64,000 bases of DNA from CAWJMN01 sp963844055. Its GTDB lineage: Bacteria; Planctomycetota; Planctomycetia; Pirellulales; Pirellulaceae. This document shows, in pieces, positions 1-9,800 of the stretch; within the stretch, counting starts at the first letter, position 1; the number at the start of each line of letters is the position of its first letter. The notes under the pieces are model-generated. The model was not told the DNA's origin, ran no database searches, and saw nothing but the letters and a program-made list of their open reading frames with translations. The position numbers and the translations under genes were made by a program. The DNA is taken from positions 2,232,001 to 2,296,000 of the forward strand of contig CAWJMN010000001.1 in NCBI GenBank assembly GCA_963844055.1, in the 5' to 3' direction.

Positions 1-36
1 ATCGAACCGGCACTGGCAGACATCGTCAAGTCCTAG
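1..36 (+). CDS. C-terminal end of a gene cut by the window edge
   Basis: The first twelve codons are open in frame 1 and end with TAG at 34-36 (…IEPALADIVKS). The stop lies 11 bases before the ATG of the SRPBCC gene, a spacing typical of an operon. SRPBCC proteins of this kind often follow an NAD-dependent epimerase-like gene, but eleven residues are too few to identify the product. Confidence 0.35.
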   Translation: MEPALADIVKS

Positions 37-47
37 GATTTTTGATC

Positions 48-545
48 ATGGCCCATACATATACTTTGAAGAGGGAGCAGTTTATTCCTCGCTCGCTGAG
101 CGAGGTAGCTTCCTTCTTTGCTGACGCAGCGAACCTTGAAGTGTTAACGCCCGAGTTTTTGCACTTCAAGATTTTGACTCCCCTGCCGATTGAAATGCGA
201 ACGGGAGCGCTGATCGATTATCAGATTCAGTTGTTTGGCATTCCGTTTGGCTGGCGGACACGAATCGAGGACTTTGATCCGCCTTACAGGTTTGTTGATA
301 CGCAGATTTCTGGTCCGTACAAGCTGTGGCATCACACCCATCTCTTTGAAGAGGTGGATGGTGGAGTGCTGATGACCGACCTCGTGAGGTATCAGATGCC
401 GGCCGGGCCTTTGGGCTGGATCGTGCATTCGCTGCATGTGAAGAAGACGTTGGAGACCATCTTTAACTACCGCTATCAGAAGATTGCCGAACTGTTTCCA
501 GCGGCGGGAGTAGAAGCTCAGCTCGGTTGTTACTATGGGAAGTGA
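48..545 (+). CDS. SRPBCC-family (START-like) ligand-binding protein
   Basis: A 165-residue protein with the pattern of the SRPBCC/polyketide-cyclase superfamily: an opening strand with 'FIPRSLSEVASFFADAANLE', then 'LTPEFLHFKILT', a central 'GWRTRIEDFDPPYRFVD' and a long C-terminal helix. These proteins form a helix-grip fold with a hydrophobic cavity, and the ligand here cannot be told. The open frame extends to a TTG at 42, but the ATG at 48 is the better start. It probably shares a transcript with the truncated upstream gene. No signal peptide or membrane segment is visible, so it should be cytoplasmic. The fold is fairly certain and the function is not. Confidence 0.8.
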   Translation: MAHTYTLKREQFIPRSLSEVASFFADAANLEVLTPEFLHFKILTPLPIEMRTGALIDYQIQLFGIPFGWRTRIEDFDPPYRFVDTQISGPYKLWHHTHLFEEVDGGVLMTDLVRYQMPAGPLGWIVHSLHVKKTLETIFNYRYQKIAELFPAAGVEAQLGCYYGK

Positions 546-557
546 TTCCTAAATAGG

Positions 558-594
558 TGGGGATCGTCGCACGTCTGTTAGCGACCTCCCCGGC
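558..594 (+). other. Hairpin downstream of the SRPBCC gene
   Basis: GTCGC at 566-570 pairs with GCGAC at 581-585, and a G-run before it pairs with a C-run after it. There is no T tract, so it is a weak or factor-dependent terminator at best. Confidence 0.3.
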
Positions 595-671
595 AGTAAC
601 CGTTGAAAATACCTGGAATTTCGCCGATTCGAATTTCGGGTGAGGCCCCCTGGAATGCTGCCTTCATTGTC

Positions 672-677
672 TATAAT
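672..677 (+). promoter_or_regulatory. Candidate -10 box for ilvD
   Basis: A perfect TATAAT lies 89 bases before the ilvD ATG, inside a short inverted repeat (CTTCATT/AATGAAG). No convincing -35 box is seen at 16-18 bases upstream. Confidence 0.3.
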
Positions 678-766
678 GAAGGTTTCGTGGTAGCTCTCTG
701 CCCAGCATGGGCGTGTGGCAAGCTGAGCTGTCGTATTCCTCTGGCCCTTCCGAACAGTCTGGCATC

Positions 767-2446
767 ATGTCCAATCCTCTGAACAAATTCTCCAGTCGAA
801 TCACTCAGCCCAAAAGCCAAGGTGCTTCCCAGGCCATGCTCTATGGTACGGGAATGTCCGAAGAGGACATGAACAAGGCCCAGGTAGGCATTGGCAGCGT
901 GTGGTACGAGGGTAACACCTGCAACATGCACCTGAATGACTTGGCCGCCCACGTCAAAGAAGGGGTGAAGGCTGCTGGGTTAGTCGGCATGCGGTTCAAC
1001 ACGATCGGCGTGAGCGACGGCATCTCGATGGGTACGGATGGCATGAGCTACTCGTTGCAATCGCGCGATCTGATCGCGGACTCGATTGAAACGATCATGG
1101 GGGCTCAATGGTACGACGCATTAGTCGCGCTGCCTGGCTGCGACAAGAACATGCCGGGCTGTTTGATGGCGATGGGACGCCTCAATCGTCCGGCCCTGAT
1201 GGTTTACGGAGGCACTATCAAGCCAGGACGTCTCAAAGGAGATGCGCTGGATATTGTTTCGGCCTTCCAGTGCTACGGCCAATTCCTCGCGGGAAGCATT
1301 GACGAGAAGACACGCAAGGAAATCGTAAAGGGCTCTTGCCCGGGTGCAGGTGCGTGCGGTGGTATGTATACCGCCAACACGATGTCCTCTGCCATTGAAG
1401 CGATGGGCATGTGCTTGCCCTACAGTTCTTCGACTCCTGCGGAAGACCCAGGGAAGATTGAAGAGTGCAAGCAAGCCGGTAAGGCGATTTTGAACCTGCT
1501 GGAGAAGGACATCAAGCCACGCGACATCATGACGCGAGCTGCCTTTGAAAATGCGATGGTGGTTGTCATGGCATTGGGAGGCTCAACCAATGCGGTGCTA
1601 CATCTAATTGCTATGGCCCGCGCTGTGGATGTAGACCTTTCAATTGCTGACTTCCAAAAAGTGAGCGATCGCATTCCGTTTATTGGCGATTTGAAGCCGA
1701 GCGGCAAATATGTTGAAGAGGATCTGCACAAGATCGGTGGTACGCCGGCCGTCATGAAGTACTTGCTCTCTAAGGGGTTGCTGGATGGCAGCTGCCTCAC
1801 AGTAACTGGCAAGACGATGGCTGAAAACCTCAAGGATTTGCCAGGACTAACGGAAGGGCAAAAGATTATCCTGCCGCTGGAAAAGCCGATTAAGGAATCG
1901 GCTCACATTCAAATCCTATTTGGAAATTTGGCCCCCGAGGGCTCGGTTGCCAAGATCACCGGCAAGGAAGGTTTGAAGTTCACCGGTCGGGCCAACGTCT
2001 TCGATTCTGAAGAAGATATGTTGGCAGCCCTGGAACAAAAGAAGATCCTGAAGGGGGATGTCGTCATTATCCGGTACGAAGGACCCAAGGGTGGTCCAGG
2101 TATGCCAGAAATGCTGACACCGACGTCCGCCATTATGGGCGCAGGATTGGGAAGCGATGTTGCACTGCTAACGGATGGCCGTTTCAGCGGCGGTTCGCAC
2201 GGCTTTATTGTCGGCCACATCACTCCTGAAGCGCAAGAGGGGGGCCCGTTTGCTCTCGTCCAAACCGGTGATATTGTCACGATCGATGCCGAGACTCGTC
2301 GCATCGATGCCAACGTAACCGAAGAGGAGTTCGCCAATCGCAAGAAGAAGTGGAAGGCTCCTGCTTTGAAGGCGACGCGCGGCACGCTCTATAAGTACAT
2401 CAAGAATGTGAAGTCGGCCAGCGAGGGCTGCGTCACCGATGAATAG
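767..2446 (+). CDS. ilvD: Dihydroxy-acid dehydratase
   Basis: Catalyses dehydration of 2,3-dihydroxy-isovalerate and 2,3-dihydroxy-3-methylvalerate to the keto acids in valine, isoleucine and leucine synthesis, in the cytoplasm. The 559-residue protein has the three family cysteines that ligate an Fe-S cluster: C52 in 'GNTCNMH', C125 in 'CDKNMPGC' and C197 in 'GACGGMYTANTM'. The C-terminal part carries 'GPKGGPGMPEM' and 'LLTDGRFSGGSHG', also diagnostic. The frame is open back to 707, but the extra 20 residues do not resemble the family, so the ATG at 767 (MSNPLNKFSS) is preferred. It is a single gene followed by a strong terminator. Length and motifs are normal. Confidence 0.97.
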   Translation: MSNPLNKFSSRITQPKSQGASQAMLYGTGMSEEDMNKAQVGIGSVWYEGNTCNMHLNDLAAHVKEGVKAAGLVGMRFNTIGVSDGISMGTDGMSYSLQSRDLIADSIETIMGAQWYDALVALPGCDKNMPGCLMAMGRLNRPALMVYGGTIKPGRLKGDALDIVSAFQCYGQFLAGSIDEKTRKEIVKGSCPGAGACGGMYTANTMSSAIEAMGMCLPYSSSTPAEDPGKIEECKQAGKAILNLLEKDIKPRDIMTRAAFENAMVVVMALGGSTNAVLHLIAMARAVDVDLSIADFQKVSDRIPFIGDLKPSGKYVEEDLHKIGGTPAVMKYLLSKGLLDGSCLTVTGKTMAENLKDLPGLTEGQKIILPLEKPIKESAHIQILFGNLAPEGSVAKITGKEGLKFTGRANVFDSEEDMLAALEQKKILKGDVVIIRYEGPKGGPGMPEMLTPTSAIMGAGLGSDVALLTDGRFSGGSHGFIVGHITPEAQEGGPFALVQTGDIVTIDAETRRIDANVTEEEFANRKKKWKAPALKATRGTLYKYIKNVKSASEGCVTDE

Positions 2447-2491
2447 TCATTCCTAGGTGACCATGTCTAGGTAGTAGATTGCGAAAGTAGA

Positions 2492-2526
2492 AGCAGGGGC
2501 CCTTTACCAAGGCCCCTGCTTTTTTT
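2492..2526 (+). terminator. Rho-independent terminator of ilvD
   Basis: A perfect 10-bp stem (AGCAGGGGCC / GGCCCCTGCT) with a 9-base loop is followed by a run of seven T. It sits between ilvD and the convergent DinB-like gene. Confidence 0.9.
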
Positions 2527-2540
2527 GTGCTTGCATTTCC

Positions 2541-3029
2541 CTACGGATTTGACACGTGGAAGGAATTCAGGGCGTAGTGAATCTGTCCCTGGTGATGGGC
2601 TTCGTGCCAAATCAGAATATGGATCGCGTCGAGCAGTGTTAGCTTCCGCTCTTTTAGTCCTTCAGGAACGATTCCGAGCTGTGAATCATTCATTTCCGAA
2701 AGGGTTGCGATCAGGTGATCGCGCGAGGCTTCCAGCGTGTGACGTATGTCGGCAATGCTGGGGATGATATCGTCTGGCGTGCTGCCGCCGCGGAATCGAG
2801 GAACCAAATCGGCAAACTGTGGCTTCTTGGAAGTCAGGCGTTCTGTTGCAAATAGCTCTTCGGTAATCGCAATATGCATTAGCTGCCAAGCCATGTGAGC
2901 GCGACCAGGGCTTTGTCGCCAAGCTAAAAGTGCCTGGGCCTTGGGATCGGCCTCGATCTTATCCAGCGTGGCCAGCGTGCGAACGCGATTGAACTTCAGG
3001 CTTTCTACGAGAATGGAAATAGTGCTCAT
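2541..3029 (-). CDS. DinB-like / DUF664-type four-helix protein
   Basis: A 162-residue all-helical protein of the DinB superfamily. These proteins bind a divalent metal through three histidines; the candidates are the His in 'HMAWQLMHIAITEE' near residue 50 and those in 'WHEAHHQGQIH' near 140-150. Family members include mycothiol- or bacillithiol-dependent transferases and many proteins of unknown role, and nothing nearby fixes the substrate. The ATG at 3029 lacks a strong ribosome site. It is transcribed alone, converging on ilvD. Confidence 0.8.
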   Translation of the reverse strand: MSTISILVESLKFNRVRTLATLDKIEADPKAQALLAWRQSPGRAHMAWQLMHIAITEELFATERLTSKKPQFADLVPRFRGGSTPDDIIPSIADIRHTLEASRDHLIATLSEMNDSQLGIVPEGLKERKLTLLDAIHILIWHEAHHQGQIHYALNSFHVSNP

Positions 3030-3304
3030 AGGGATAGGTGGGACTCCTTGGGAAATCTAGGAAAGGGAGGGCTAAAAGCCGTGCGAAGTGCCTCGCAATT
3101 CTTAAACCTTAGCGACCACCGGATGCCCGTAAAGACGGCAGAGGGCCGAGAATGGGACGAAAACGAGTTTCTCGGTCGGGAATTATTGCGGGTTGGGAGC
3201 GTCTAAATGGCACAACCTTCATGCAGAATTCTCGGAAAACTTGTTGACCGAAATGGGCTAGATGACTATCATTTGCAAGAGAACCTCACTTTCAAATTGC
3301 GTTT

Positions 3305-3730
3305 ATGATGCCTAACCTTCGACATTTCGTAGCCATCTGCTGTCTAGGGCTGTTAGCCCTGGATCCGTGGGTGACTATGTTCTCCCATAGCCACGGGAGT
3401 GTCGCTAATGTAGGGGGGGCAAAAGAGGTTGTGGGGGCCGCCTCGAAGGGGTGTTCGCATTTTCATAGTGGCTGTGGACACCACCACCACCATTCGAAGG
3501 TTACTGATTCCGCTCCGTCGAAGGAGCGCCCCGCTTCCGACGATACGGGTTCTCATGATGACTGTGCTGCCTGTCGCCATCAGGCGAATGTGGTGGCTTG
3601 CATCGGTTTTGAGTTTAGCTGGGAATCTTCTCTGGCATCTCAGCCGGTGGTCCTTGGCGAGGCTATCTCGGCTTGTCCTCGCCTAGTTTTCTCGCACTCT
3701 TCTCGCGGTCCGCCTGCCTTGAGCTGCTAG
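3305..3730 (+). CDS. Small exported His/Cys-rich protein
   Basis: A 141-residue protein with an N-terminal hydrophobic stretch (residues 8-20, 'FVAICCLGLLALDP') that looks like a signal peptide or anchor. It continues with histidine- and cysteine-rich segments: 'FSHSHGS', 'CSHFHSGCGHHHHHSK' and 'SHDDCAACRHQA'. This composition suggests metal binding (zinc, copper or nickel) outside the cytoplasm, in the manner of DUF2946-like proteins, but no family is certain. No transporter or metal regulator lies next to it. Two ATGs (3305 and 3308) are possible starts. A terminator-like hairpin follows directly. Confidence 0.6.
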   Translation: MMPNLRHFVAICCLGLLALDPWVTMFSHSHGSVANVGGAKEVVGAASKGCSHFHSGCGHHHHHSKVTDSAPSKERPASDDTGSHDDCAACRHQANVVACIGFEFSWESSLASQPVVLGEAISACPRLVFSHSSRGPPALSC

Positions 3731-3736
3731 TTGCTT

Positions 3737-3764
3737 TTGCTAGGTGTTTCCCTAGCAAGCTTTT
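3737..3764 (+). terminator. Terminator-like hairpin after the His-rich gene
   Basis: TTGCTAGG at 3737-3744 pairs perfectly with CCTAGCAA at 3751-3758, with a 6-base loop and GCTTTT after it. Confidence 0.55.
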
Positions 3765-4072
3765 CGGCTGAATTCCTGCACGGCGTTGTAGGTGTTTTAC
3801 GCCAAAAGAGAGCACTAGAAAAAGTCAAAGCTTGCGATTCGTACGGCCGCATTGGGGCAAGTTCTCATCTGCCCTGTAAGCACGTCCGTAAGTCGCAAAT
3901 TCGAGGTTTGTTTAGGTTGCTCCGTCAGCCTGCAATCTTGGAAATCGAAAGCTAATACTCCGGTTGTGCGTCGCGCTCCCTAGGTTTTTGGGATGGCTGC
4001 GATGCTGTGTAAAGGCGAACAGACAAGAGAAGTGCCAGGCTCCATGGCGAGCTTGGCTAGAGGAACAGAACA
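3765..4072 (+). other. Intergenic stretch with no recognised gene
   Basis: About 300 bases between the hairpin and the DUF1559 gene. Short open frames here have no recognisable product. Only the GAGG ribosome site just before 4073 is clear. Confidence 0.5.
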
Positions 4073-4966
4073 ATGTTGAACAAAAAACGCGGGTTCACGC
4101 TGGTGGAATTATTGGTCGTGATTGCCATTATCGGCGTGCTGATCGCCCTGTTGTTGCCGGCCGTACAGATGGCACGCGAGTCTGCTCGAGGCATCAACTG
4201 CCAGAGCAACATGCGTCAGGTAGGAATGGGCCTTCATAATTTTCATGACACCCATCGGCACATGCCGGCAGGGTGGGCTGCTGCCCAGGCCGACAATTTG
4301 CCAGGATGGTCTTGGTCCACAGAGATTCTGCCGTTCATGGAACAGCAGGGAATCTATGATCGATTGAATCGCAATGTGTCGGTTGCTGATCCTGTGAATG
4401 ACTTCGGGCGTCAGCAGGGGGTTGCTACTTTTATCTGTCCGTCTGACCCGCTGAAAAGCCCCAACTTTATGATCTTCGGAGGGCTTGCAGATGCGGATGA
4501 TGAGCTGGGCGATCACGATCCCTTTGCGACGGTGGATGCGGGAACTCCGATGTTCCGCGTAGGACGTACGCACTACGTGGGCGTGTTTGGCGTTTCGGAG
4601 GTTGACGAGGTTCCAGATGCGGGTGAAGGTTCCTTCTACCGAAATAGCTATTTGACGTTGGCAGATTTCCATGATGGCTTAAGCAACACCCTGAGTGTTG
4701 GCGAGCGGGGCACCAAACGGGGAAGCAGTACCTGGACCGGCGTTGTTCCTGGTGCAAACTCGTCACTGGCTCGGTTCCTCGGGACGGGAGACCATACCCC
4801 GAATCATCCCCATCATCACTTCGATGATTTTTCAAGCTATCACCCAGTTGGCGCTCACTTTGTGCTTGGCGATTGCTCCGTGCGGCGAATCAACAATAAC
4901 ATTGACCTGCGTGTGTATCAGGCCCTGCTTACACGCCAAGGGGGCGAAGCGGTTCAGATTCCGTAG
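4073..4966 (+). CDS. DUF1559 protein with type IV pilin-like N-terminus
   Basis: A 297-residue protein that begins with a class III (prepilin) signal: 'KKRGFTLVELLVVIAIIGVL', with the cleavage glycine before FTLVE and the +5 glutamate. The hydrophobic helix runs to about residue 29 ('LLLPAVQMARESAR'). The rest is a DUF1559/SBP_bac_10 domain, with 'NCQSNMRQVGMGLHNFHDTH' and, near the C-terminus, 'GAHFVLGDCSVRRINNNID'. DUF1559 proteins are a large planctomycete family, presumed to be secreted pseudopilin-like surface proteins, and their function is unknown. GAGG lies 9 bases before the ATG. It is monocistronic, with a terminator downstream. Confidence 0.93.
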   Translation: MLNKKRGFTLVELLVVIAIIGVLIALLLPAVQMARESARGINCQSNMRQVGMGLHNFHDTHRHMPAGWAAAQADNLPGWSWSTEILPFMEQQGIYDRLNRNVSVADPVNDFGRQQGVATFICPSDPLKSPNFMIFGGLADADDELGDHDPFATVDAGTPMFRVGRTHYVGVFGVSEVDEVPDAGEGSFYRNSYLTLADFHDGLSNTLSVGERGTKRGSSTWTGVVPGANSSLARFLGTGDHTPNHPHHHFDDFSSYHPVGAHFVLGDCSVRRINNNIDLRVYQALLTRQGGEAVQIP

Positions 4967-5010
4967 TTTGCCATTGTTGATTTAATGGCCGAATCGATTC
5001 ATCGAGAATA

Positions 5011-5050
5011 GGTCGACACATGTTATTCGTGACATGGTCGGCCTTTTTTT
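5011..5050 (+). terminator. Terminator of the DUF1559 gene
   Basis: GGTCGAC-A-CATGT at 5011-5023 pairs with ACATGGTCGGCC at 5032-5043, with one bulge and one G-T pair, followed by seven T. Confidence 0.7.
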
Positions 5051-5141
5051 ATGCCTTCGTAGCGATTTAGGGTTTCGAGAGTGCCGTGCCATCGCTTTCG
5101 TATTTTCTTGCGTTTCTGCTGGGCTGGTCTTGTACTAGCGC

Positions 5142-5147
5142 TATAAT
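5142..5147 (+). promoter_or_regulatory. Candidate -10 box before the AAA+ ATPase gene
   Basis: A perfect TATAAT lies 67 bases before the ATG at 5215. No matching -35 box is obvious. Confidence 0.3.
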
Positions 5148-5214
5148 GCAACCAGCAGAGTTTCGCTGCGTATCGACAATTGGCAATTTCTTCTACAGAC
5201 GGGTGTAAAGCACG

Positions 5215-6630
5215 ATGACTAGTAGCGCCAAACCTAACACGCTCAAGGACTTGCGCTCTAGCGGTTGGAAGTCGAAGACGGTCAAGCAGGAAATACACGA
5301 TAACTTCCTCAAGCTGCTATCTTCTGGGGAAGAGCTTTTCCCCGGGATGGTTGGGTACGAGAACACCGTCGTTCCTGAGGTAAATCTGGCGCTTCTCGCG
5401 GGGCATGACATGCTCCTGCTTGGTGAGAAGGGGCAGGGGAAAAGTCGGCTGATGCGCGGCCTCATTCGCTTTCTGGACGAAGAGATTCCTTACTTGGATC
5501 TCCCAGGCGCCGTGGTACATGATGACCCGTTTCATCCGATTACCGGATTGTCAAAGCGGTTTTTGCATTCGCATTCGGAGGATCAGGTGCCGATTGGTTG
5601 GTGGCGCCGAGAAGATCGCTATGCGGAACGGCTTGCTCCGGGTACCAAATTTGCAGATATCATTGGTGAAATCGACCCTTCCAAGCTGGCGGGGGGTGTT
5701 AGCATGTCGACCGAAGAAGCGTTGCACTTTGGATTAATTCCCCGCATGCATCGTGGCATCTTTGCCATGAATGAACTGCCTGAACTGGATGAATTGGTTC
5801 AGGTTGGCATGTTCAATATCTTAGAAGAGCGCGATGTTCAGATCCGCGGTTTTCCTGTTCGGTTTGATATCGATGTTCTGATTCTGTTCTCGGCAAATCC
5901 TGCTACCTACAACCGCAGTGGTAAGGTGATTCCGCAGCTGAAGGATCGTATTGGATCAGTGATTCATACGCACTATCCGCTGGAGCGAGATCTAGGGATC
6001 AAGATTTTGGAACAAGAGGCAGGCATAGAGTTAGGGGGAGATTATCCCGTTGCCGTCCCCTATTTTATGAAGCAAATCATTGAGCAGATCACGATTCAAG
6101 CCCGTAAGAGCAAGTACATCGATCAGCAATCGGGCGTTAGCGCTCGTTTCAGCATTGCTAACTATCGAACGATGGTGGCTTCTGCCCGGCAACGTGGGGT
6201 TCTGCTGAAAGAAAAGCTGTCGGTTCCACGAATCAGCGACTTGGGGCACCTCTATTCATCGTCCTTGGGAAAACTTGAGCTCGATCTGATGGGAAGTCAT
6301 CAGATGTCGGAGCGTCAAGTTTTGGATTCCGTCATTGCCGAGGCGATCCGTGTAGTCTTTGCGGAATACGTTGAGGATCACGGCTTGGGCGAGATTTCCG
6401 AGATCTTTGGTAAAGGGGTAAAGATTGAAGTGGGTGATATGCTCCCGTCGGAGCAGTATGCCCAGCGGCTAAAGCGGGTTCCACCGGTCTGGGAAAAGGC
6501 CTTTGAGGTCAATGCGGCCAGTGATCCCGCTGTTCGGGCATCTTGTGTTGAGTTTGTGCTCGCAGGACTTTATGCGCAAGATAAAATCAGCCGCAATCAA
6601 AAAAATGGAAAAATTGCCTACGATATCTAA
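5215..6630 (+). CDS. AAA+ ATPase related to magnesium chelatase subunit I / MoxR
   Basis: A 471-residue AAA+ protein. Walker A is 'GEKGQGKS' near residue 70 and Walker B is 'GIFAMNELPELDE' near 183. 'LILFSANPATYNRSG' matches sensor 1, and 'PQLKDRIGSVIHTHYP' supplies the arginine finger region, as in ChlI/BchI and MoxR proteins. Planctomycetes do not make chlorophyll, so this is likely a chaperone-like ATPase that works with a VWA-domain partner. No such partner lies next to it, and the gene appears monocistronic. The domain is certain and the client is unknown. Confidence 0.85.
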   Translation: MTSSAKPNTLKDLRSSGWKSKTVKQEIHDNFLKLLSSGEELFPGMVGYENTVVPEVNLALLAGHDMLLLGEKGQGKSRLMRGLIRFLDEEIPYLDLPGAVVHDDPFHPITGLSKRFLHSHSEDQVPIGWWRREDRYAERLAPGTKFADIIGEIDPSKLAGGVSMSTEEALHFGLIPRMHRGIFAMNELPELDELVQVGMFNILEERDVQIRGFPVRFDIDVLILFSANPATYNRSGKVIPQLKDRIGSVIHTHYPLERDLGIKILEQEAGIELGGDYPVAVPYFMKQIIEQITIQARKSKYIDQQSGVSARFSIANYRTMVASARQRGVLLKEKLSVPRISDLGHLYSSSLGKLELDLMGSHQMSERQVLDSVIAEAIRVVFAEYVEDHGLGEISEIFGKGVKIEVGDMLPSEQYAQRLKRVPPVWEKAFEVNAASDPAVRASCVEFVLAGLYAQDKISRNQKNGKIAYDI

Positions 6631-6726
6631 GGTGTTTGGTGACGGAACGTCGCAGATAGGGGGGTAGTGGCGGGAGGTCGGCCTTCCCCCTGGTACGGCT
6701 GGCTCGAACGGTGACGACAGATCGGG

Positions 6727-6732
6727 TATAAT
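6727..6732 (+). promoter_or_regulatory. Candidate -10 box for dnaE
   Basis: TATAAT ('gggTATAATttgg') lies 127 bases before the preferred dnaE start. No clear -35 box. Confidence 0.3.
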
Positions 6733-6859
6733 TTGGCCTTCACGGAGCAGCTAGGGAATTTCTCCGGCTGCCCCTTTCTCATGTGTCAACGGAGTGACTT
6801 GGCTGCATTGAATCCCATGCAGTTTCTTGCCTCCCCATCTTTCGAAGAGGGCCCTGCGG

Positions 6860-9800
6860 ATGTCGCAGTCACGTTCCTTTGTTCACCTGCATTGTCATTC
6901 GCATTACAGCCTTTTGGATGGTGCGTCGGACATCAAGCCCCTGGTGAAGCGGGCGAAAGAGCATGGGATGAATGCGCTTGCGCTGACCGATCACGGCAAT
7001 TTGCATGGCGCGCTTGAGTTCTATCGCGCAGCAAAGGATGTGGGGATCAATCCCATTCTGGGATACGAGGCGTATATTGCCCCGGGAAGTCGTTTTGACA
7101 AGAAGGACGCCGGCAGTAGCAAAGAGGCCAGCTACCACCTAACGCTGCTGGCCCAAAATCGAACCGGATTCAAAAACCTCATCAAACTGGCCTCGATGGC
7201 GTCGCTGGAAGGGTTCTATTTTAAGCCCCGGATCGATAAAGAAATCTTGGCGGCACACAGTGAAGGGATTATCTGTCTAAGTGGCTGCGTTTCTAGCGAG
7301 TTTAGCCGCGCCCTCATTAAGGGAAACGCAGGCGATGACCATTTTGCCGAAGCCATCTCCATTACCCAGTGGTTCTCATCCGTTTTTGGCGAGCGGTACT
7401 TTCTGGAGATCATGAATAACGGCGTGGAAATCCAGCGGCTACAGCTGGAAGGGGCTGTTGAAGTTGCCAAAAAGGTAGGCATCCCTTTGGTGGCCACCAG
7501 CGATGCCCACTACATCAATCGTGACGACGCCGATGCCCAGGATGTGATGCTTTGCATCAATACGGGTAAGTTTCGAACCGACACCAATCGCATGCGGATG
7601 GAGAATAATTCGTTCTATTTGCGTGCTCCTGAGGAAATGTACCAGCATTTTGTTGGCCTTGAAGAGGCTGTGGCGCGCAGTCAGCAGATAGCGGATTCGG
7701 TCGACATTGATCTAGAACTGGGCCGCCGCAACTTCCCTGTCTACAAAGTGCCGGACGAAAAGACGCCAGAAGATTACCTGCGTGAACTTTGCATTTCCGG
7801 GCTGAAGGAACGGTACTCTGACGATCCGGAGATGCTGAAGGATGGCGTCCTCGCGGAAGTGGTGATGCTACGTTTGGAGCGTGAGCTATCGGTTATCAAT
7901 AAGCTGGGGTTCCCTAACTACTTCTTGATCGTGTGGGATTTTGTGCGTCACGCCCGCGAGTGTGATGTGCCGGCGACAGCGCGCGGTAGCGGCGTGGGTG
8001 CTTTGGTCTGTTTTGCACTGTATCTGAGCCACGTCTGTCCTATTAAGTACGACTTGCTGTTTGAACGTTTCCTCGATCTAAATCGTAAGGAAGCGCCCGA
8101 TATCGACATCGACTTCTGTAAGGAACGTCGTGGCGAGATCATCAAGTACGTGAAGGAAAAGTATGGCGAATCCAACGTTGCACAGATCGGCACGTTTGGA
8201 ACTCTGGCGGCACGGGCTGCGATTAAGGATGTGGGGCGTGTGCTAGGCGTGCCACTGGTGCGGGTGAATCAAATCACCGCCATGGTACCTGAGCAGCTCA
8301 ATATCTCTCTGGATGAAGCTCTAGAGATCGCCGATGACCTGAAGAAGGTATATGAATCCGATCCCGAGATTCGTGAATTGCTCGACTTGGCTCGAAAGAT
8401 CGAGGGGCTGGCACGCAATGTCGGAACGCATGCGGCGGCGGTGGTGATTGCCGACAAGCCGCTGATCGAATACGTCCCTCTTTGCCGCGTGAAGGACAAG
8501 ACGGACATCATTACCCAGTGGTCGATGGGTGACGTAGAAGCCGCTGGCCTTCTGAAGATGGACTTCCTGGGTCTACGCAACTTGACGATCCTCGCCAAGG
8601 CGGTCGATCTAATTGAGCAAACAACGGGAAAACGGGTCGATCCGTATAAGTTCCCGTTGGATGACAAAAAGACATTTGCCCTGCTTTGCCGCGGTGAAAC
8701 CAAGGGTATCTTTCAGCTAGAAAGCGGTGGTATTCGCGATCTGCTGCAAAAGATGAAGCCCGATCATTTTCGGGACATCATCGCTACCAATGCTCTGTAT
8801 CGACCTGGTCCGCTAGAAGGCGGTATGGTCACCGACTACGTCGAAGTGAAGCATGGTCGTAAGCAGGCTGAGTATATTCATCCTGTTTGCGAAAAGATCC
8901 TCTCCGAGACCCACGGGGTGATGGTCTATCAAGAGCAGGTGATGCGGATTCTCAATGAGCTGGGCGGCATTGAACTGGCCAGTTCCTATACGTGTATTAA
9001 GGCGATCAGCAAGAAAAAGAAGAGACGATTGCCAAGAATCGCGTTGAGTTCATCAAAGGCTGTAATGAAAAAGGACTCTCCACTCAGCAGGCTGACGACT
9101 TTTGGCATTTGATCATCAAGTTTGCTGGCTACGGCTTTAACAAGAGCCACTCGACTGCGTATGCCCTTATTGCGTATATGACGGCCTATCTCAAGGCCCA
9201 CTATCCAGTTGAGTTCATGGCGGCACTGCTCAGTGGCGATATCGCCGGCCGTAACTTTAAGACCAAGGATCCACTTGTCGAGCATTTGGAAGACTCGCAG
9301 CGGATGGGGATCGATGTTCAGCCGCCAACGGTCAATGATTCGTTTGCGGACTTTGCCGTGGTCGATGGAAAGGTGCGATTCGCTCTGTCTGCTATTAAGG
9401 GGTGTGGTGGAGCAGCTGCCGAAGCCATCGTAGCGGCACGCAACAAGGGAGGGAAATTCCGCGACATCTTTGATTTTTGCGAACGTGTTGACTCTCTAGG
9501 TGCCAATAAAACATCGCTAGAAACGCTGATCAAAGCGGGAGCGATGGATTGCTTTGGTGCAAAACGGTCGCAGATTTACGCGGTGATTGAGCGTGCATTG
9601 CAGTCGGGGGCATCCCTTGCAGCAGATCGTAAGAGCGGGCAGAAAAGCCTGTTTGGTGCCATTGAGGAAGATGCGGCAGCGCCCGTTGCCGCAGCAGGGC
9701 TTCCAGACATCCCTGAATGGAGCGACAAAGAACGTGCCCAAGGTGAGAAGGAAGTTTTAGGCTTTTACCTCTCCTCGCACCCGCTGGATGAATTCCGGAA

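Noticed and set aside
590..660. Possible tRNA-like T-loop (TTCGAAT near 629)
   Set aside because: No acceptor stem or anticodon arm can be folded around it.
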